A stretch of DNA of 64,000 nucleotides from NCBI GenBank assembly GCA_963771505.1, contig CAVYTO010000001.1:806001-870000 (forward strand), read 5' to 3'. The notes beneath the pieces were generated by a model. The model saw only the letters and a program-made list of their open reading frames with translations. It had not been told where the DNA came from and searched no databases. The stretch is from JAJPHW01 sp963771505. Its GTDB lineage: Bacteria > Acidobacteriota > Terriglobia > Terriglobales > Acidobacteriaceae. The position numbers and the translations under genes are program-made. The first letter of the stretch is position 1, and each line of letters begins with the position of its first letter. Below are positions 63,275 through 64,000 of this stretch, piece after piece.

Positions 63275-64000
63275 ATGCTTCTTGCCAACTCAATCGTAGC
63301 CGCCGAATTCAGCCTCGCCGCGACTCTGTGCTGGGGCACCAGCGATTTTCTCGGAGGGTACGGATCCCGCCGGGCTAACGCTGTGCTGCTCACGGCGGTC
63401 GCGCACGCCAGCGGAGCCGCGCTCATGGCCGCTCTCGCCCTCCTGACCCACTCTGCTTTCCCTTCGCAAACCGCGGTTCTCTGGTCGTTGGCAGCAGGGC
63501 TTTCGGGCGGCGGCGCCTTGGCGTTGTTCTATCGCGCTCTTGCCACCGGTCGTATGGGCTTGACCGCGCCAGTCGCCGCCGTGCTCGGGGCGGCCGTTCC
63601 CGTGATCTTTGGCATGGCGCACGATGGGCCCCCCGGCCTTCTTCCAATTTTGGGGTTTCTGTTGGCGGCAATCGGGATCTGGTTGATCTCCCGCGTGGAA
63701 GATTCGCACCGTCCGGAGGGCATCGGAATGGCGTTGCTGTCCGGGCTCGGGTTCGCCGGATATTTTTTGCTTACTCGCCAGGCGGGAAACGAATCGGCTT
63801 TTTGGATCGCCTGCCTCGCGCGCTGTTCCGCCTTCGTGCTGACAGGCGGGATCGTGCTGTTTGCCGGCAGCTACCGGCACATGGACGGCTGGACCGCTCG
63901 TTTCGGCACAATCGCCGGATGCGTAGACGTAACCGGAAGCTGGCTCTACATTCGTGCCAGCCAATCCGGAAGGCTGGATTCGGCGGTCGTGATCAGTTCT
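63275..64000 (+). CDS. EamA/DMT family transporter (3' end cut off)
   Basis: The frame is open through the end of the window: 242 residues. Repeated EamA-type helices: ATLCWGTSDFLGGYGSR, ALFYRALATGRMGLTAPVAA (family motif A-L--G--G), LAAIGIWLISRVEDS, LSGLGFAGYFLLTRQ, GSWLYIRASQSGRL. These export metabolites or amino acids. It follows add by about 55 bases. Confidence 0.85.
   Translation, partial: MLLANSIVAAEFSLAATLCWGTSDFLGGYGSRRANAVLLTAVAHASGAALMAALALLTHSAFPSQTAVLWSLAAGLSGGGALALFYRALATGRMGLTAPVAAVLGAAVPVIFGMAHDGPPGLLPILGFLLAAIGIWLISRVEDSHRPEGIGMALLSGLGFAGYFLLTRQAGNESAFWIACLARCSAFVLTGGIVLFAGSYRHMDGWTARFGTIAGCVDVTGSWLYIRASQSGRLDSAVVISS

Noticed and set aside
1..64000. CRISPR array, prophage, insertion sequence, rRNA or tRNA genes, biosynthetic cluster
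   Set aside because: None seen: no regularly spaced direct repeats, no integrase or transposase, no phage structural genes and no cloverleaf-like sequence in the intergenic gaps checked by eye.

Overview
This window looks like a chromosomal core region of an Acidobacteriota bacterium, probably of the Terriglobia/Koribacter-Terriglobus kind. That placement is inferred from gene content and style and was not tested. The DNA is moderately GC-rich. It carries a GTP-type PEP carboxykinase, a bactofilin, an M2 (ACE-like) secreted dipeptidase, TonB/ExbB/ExbD-ExbD energisation genes, LptD, and short palindromic dispersed repeats between genes and, in one case, inside one. The cell is diderm (LptD, SurA-like and DsbA-like factors, TonB system, Sec accessory proteins). 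I see no prophage, insertion sequence, CRISPR array, rRNA or tRNA gene.

Layout. 1-4.5 kb: rhomboid protease (cut by the window edge), class III aminotransferase, MurJ, bactofilin. 4.7-11.7 kb: RNase R, PEP carboxykinase, a GlsB-like membrane protein, a secreted quinoprotein-like propeller. 11.9-18.9 kb: rplU-rpmA-obgE, an unusual histidine kinase-receiver-PilZ fusion on the opposite strand, nadD-rsfS-rlmH, a 53-residue conserved-looking small protein, cobO. 19-27.2 kb: accD-folC-plsC, M2 peptidase, a secreted protein with a HEVAEW motif, thrS. 27.4-37.6 kb: pilT-like ATPase, phosphodiesterase, tgt, yajC-secD-secF, tonB-exbB-exbD-exbD, TPR lipoprotein; three copies of a palindromic repeat lie around thrS, the phosphodiesterase and inside tgt. 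37.6-46 kb: glycosyltransferase 39, a split acyl-CoA carboxylase alpha subunit (biotin carboxylase plus BCCP), then a minus-strand envelope cluster of LptD, DsbA-like and SurA-like proteins. 46-54.3 kb: RDD protein, KimA-like APC transporter, gltX, a TIGR01777 epimerase, and a RelA/SpoT homologue. 54.3-56.4 kb: the most interesting accessory locus, with two tandem paralogous small membrane proteins (the first frameshifted) coupled by ATGA overlap to a TetR regulator, all behind a promoter flanked by two identical TGAACATGTTCA palindromes; ridA follows. 56.4-64 kb: FKBP, rpmB, DUF971, a PcrA/UvrD helicase with an acidic insertion, a tiny K/R-rich protein, an amino acid permease, an adenosine deaminase and an EamA transporter cut by the window end.

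Most of the window is housekeeping: translation (L21, L27, L28, Obg, RsfS, RlmH, ThrRS, GluRS, Tgt), lipid and cofactor synthesis (AccD, PlsC, FolC, NadD, CobO), secretion and envelope assembly (YajC-SecDF, MurJ, LptD with its likely oxidase and chaperone) and TonB energisation. The candidates for undescribed biology are the palindrome/TetR/membrane-protein operon, the in-frame repeat insertion in tgt, the kinase-PilZ fusion, the acidic insertion in the helicase, and the small K/R-rich proteins and tails.
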